DNA of 6,525 nucleotides from assembly GCA_027041035.1 (NCBI GenBank), contig JALULB010000300.1, forward strand, positions 1 through 6,525, written 5' to 3'. Made by a program: the position numbers and the translations under genes. This document shows positions 5,752-6,525 of this stretch, piece by piece. Source of the DNA: Sedimenticola sp. Its GTDB lineage: Bacteria > Pseudomonadota > Gammaproteobacteria > Chromatiales > Chromatiaceae. The notes below the pieces were generated by a model. That model worked only from the letters and a program-made list of their open reading frames with translations, had not been told where the DNA came from and ran no database searches. The stretch's first letter is position 1, and each line of letters begins with the position of its first letter.

Positions 5752-5796
5752 CAGTCAGCCCCGGTATACGCGATCAATACGTCCAAAGACAATGAC

Positions 5797-6117
5797 TCAG
5801 ACCAGGGTCACCGCTGTGCCACTGACACTGACCATCAGCATGCCGCCCTGGGAGCCGACCGTTTCATAGTCGATATCGATACCGATGACCGCGTTCGCGC
5901 CGAGTTCGCGCGCCTGCTCGGCGAGTTCGTCGAAGGCGATCGTGCGCGCCTTTTTCAGTTCATTTTCATAGGCCGCCGAGCGCCCGCCGACGATGTCGCG
6001 CACGCTGGCGGAGAACTCCTTGAAGATGTTCGCGCCGAGAATCGCCTCGCCGGTCACCACGCCGTGATAATTGCGGATCGTCCGGCCTTCTATCGCAGGT
6101 GTCGTGGAAAGTATCAT
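5797..6117 (-). CDS. ybjQ: YbjQ/UPF0145 family protein
   Basis: A 106-residue cytoplasmic protein of the YbjQ/UPF0145 family, small proteins that form oligomeric rings and are sometimes labelled heavy-metal-binding; the true function is not established. It starts [14 protein letters not shown], then has [19 protein letters not shown] and the [18 protein letters not shown] segment, and the family hallmark [17 protein letters not shown] (73-89) with the closing [11 protein letters not shown], all close to E. coli-type YbjQ. Length and order match the family end to end. The ATG overlaps the stop codon of the upstream PilJ-domain gene (ATGA, 6114-6117), so translation is probably coupled. A GGGGA about 10 nt upstream may serve as SD. 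trkH follows on the same strand. Confidence 0.94.
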   Translation of the reverse strand: MILSTTPAIEGRTIRNYHGVVTGEAILGANIFKEFSASVRDIVGGRSAAYENELKKARTIAFDELAEQARELGANAVIGIDIDYETVGSQGGMLMVSVSGTAVTLV

Positions 6118-6525
6118 CGCTTGTTTTTCCCCAGGTTGGCGTACTCAGCGGTCAGCGTATTCATGCGATCGAGGATTTTGTCCATCGAGCGCGTCACCAG
6201 CGACGGCACGAAACGCCCACTACCGACGACCTTGCTCAGGCCGAACAAATGCCACTGGCGCGTCACGTCGTCCAGGCCCCGCGTGATGGCATCGCTGTTC
6301 TCCTCGGAGTTTTTCAGACCGCGCAAGGCATTCTCGAAGTCGTCGACCGCGGTATCGAAGCCCTCCCGGTAGGCGGGCAGGTCCAGCCCCCAACTGCGCA
6401 AGACATAGAACTTTGCCATGCGCTGCGACAACATGCGCTGCCTGCCGGCCAGGTTGGTCAGGTGCCCGGCCGCCTTGCCGGAGCGTTTCTCCAGCAGGCC
6501 GACGAAACGGTCGGCCTCCTTCAAT
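6114..6525 (-). CDS. PilJ-type sensory domain protein, 5' end outside window
   Basis: The frame is open to the right edge, so the N-terminus is missing; the TTG at 6524-6522 is probably an internal leucine codon. The visible 136 residues contain [15 protein letters not shown] near the start (about residues 26-40), the hallmark of the PilJ or 'type IV pili methyl-accepting chemotaxis transducer N-terminal' sensor domain. This is followed by helical sequence rich in charged residues and a short basic tail, NLGKNKR. No methyl-accepting or kinase domain follows, so this appears to be a stand-alone sensor-domain protein, usually periplasmic; a signal peptide would lie outside the window. Such proteins often carry two copies of the [10 protein letters not shown] motif, and the first could be off the edge. 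The stop overlaps the ybjQ start by 4 bp. Confidence 0.82.
   Translation of the reverse strand, partial: LKEADRFVGLLEKRSGKAAGHLTNLAGRQRMLSQRMAKFYVLRSWGLDLPAYREGFDTAVDDFENALRGLKNSEENSDAITRGLDDVTRQWHLFGLSKVVGSGRFVPSLVTRSMDKILDRMNTLTAEYANLGKNKR

Noticed and set aside
5752..5796. Possible promoter TTGTCT-N18-TATACC before trkH
   Set aside because: The predicted start would leave only about 4 nt before the trkH ATG, and both hexamers are weak.
4507..6372. A 621-codon open frame on the plus strand antisense to trkH and ybjQ
   Set aside because: Its product is rich in His, Gln, Arg and Asp without domain features, as expected for the GC-rich reverse frame of a membrane protein gene; the minus-strand TrkH and YbjQ motifs are unambiguous.

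Overview
The window is GC-rich, gene-dense chromosomal DNA, most likely from a gammaproteobacterium. The best clues are a 29-codon fragment resembling the N-terminus of an AlgZ/FimS-type sensor kinase diverging from argH (an order known from Pseudomonas and relatives), a Trk-type potassium channel subunit, and a YbjQ protein. The small DsrE-fold protein would fit a sulfur-metabolising lineage, but I cannot name a genus.

Left part, 1-3611. A partial minus-strand kinase gene diverges from argH (argininosuccinate lyase, last step of arginine synthesis). Downstream on the plus strand lie a single-domain bacteriohemerythrin with all seven di-iron ligands, a 112-residue DsrE-like cysteine protein, and alanine dehydrogenase starting 4 bp after it. 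The hemerythrin is preceded by a near-consensus FNR/Anr-type box placed exactly where a class II activator should sit relative to a plausible -10, suggesting oxygen control of an oxygen-binding protein. A strong hairpin separates it from the DsrE-ald pair, and a second small hairpin covers the ribosome binding site of the DsrE-like gene.

Middle, 3612-3870. This 259-bp AT-richer gap holds a 199-bp non-coding element with IS66-like traits: inverted ends beginning 5'-GTAA and an 8-bp target duplication matching at 7 of 8 positions. It appears to have inserted between a consensus -10 box and the ribosome binding site of a small gene for a secreted protein of unknown function (3871-4293), adding about 207 bp to its leader.

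Right part, 4306-6525. A minus-strand cluster converges on the secreted-protein gene. In transcription order it holds a PilJ-domain protein cut by the window edge, a YbjQ/UPF0145 protein overlapping it by 4 bp (ATGA), and TrkH, the membrane-spanning subunit of a Trk potassium uptake system. No tRNA, rRNA, CRISPR array or phage gene was seen. The most unusual items are the IS66-like MITE in a leader and the oxygen-regulator box before the hemerythrin.
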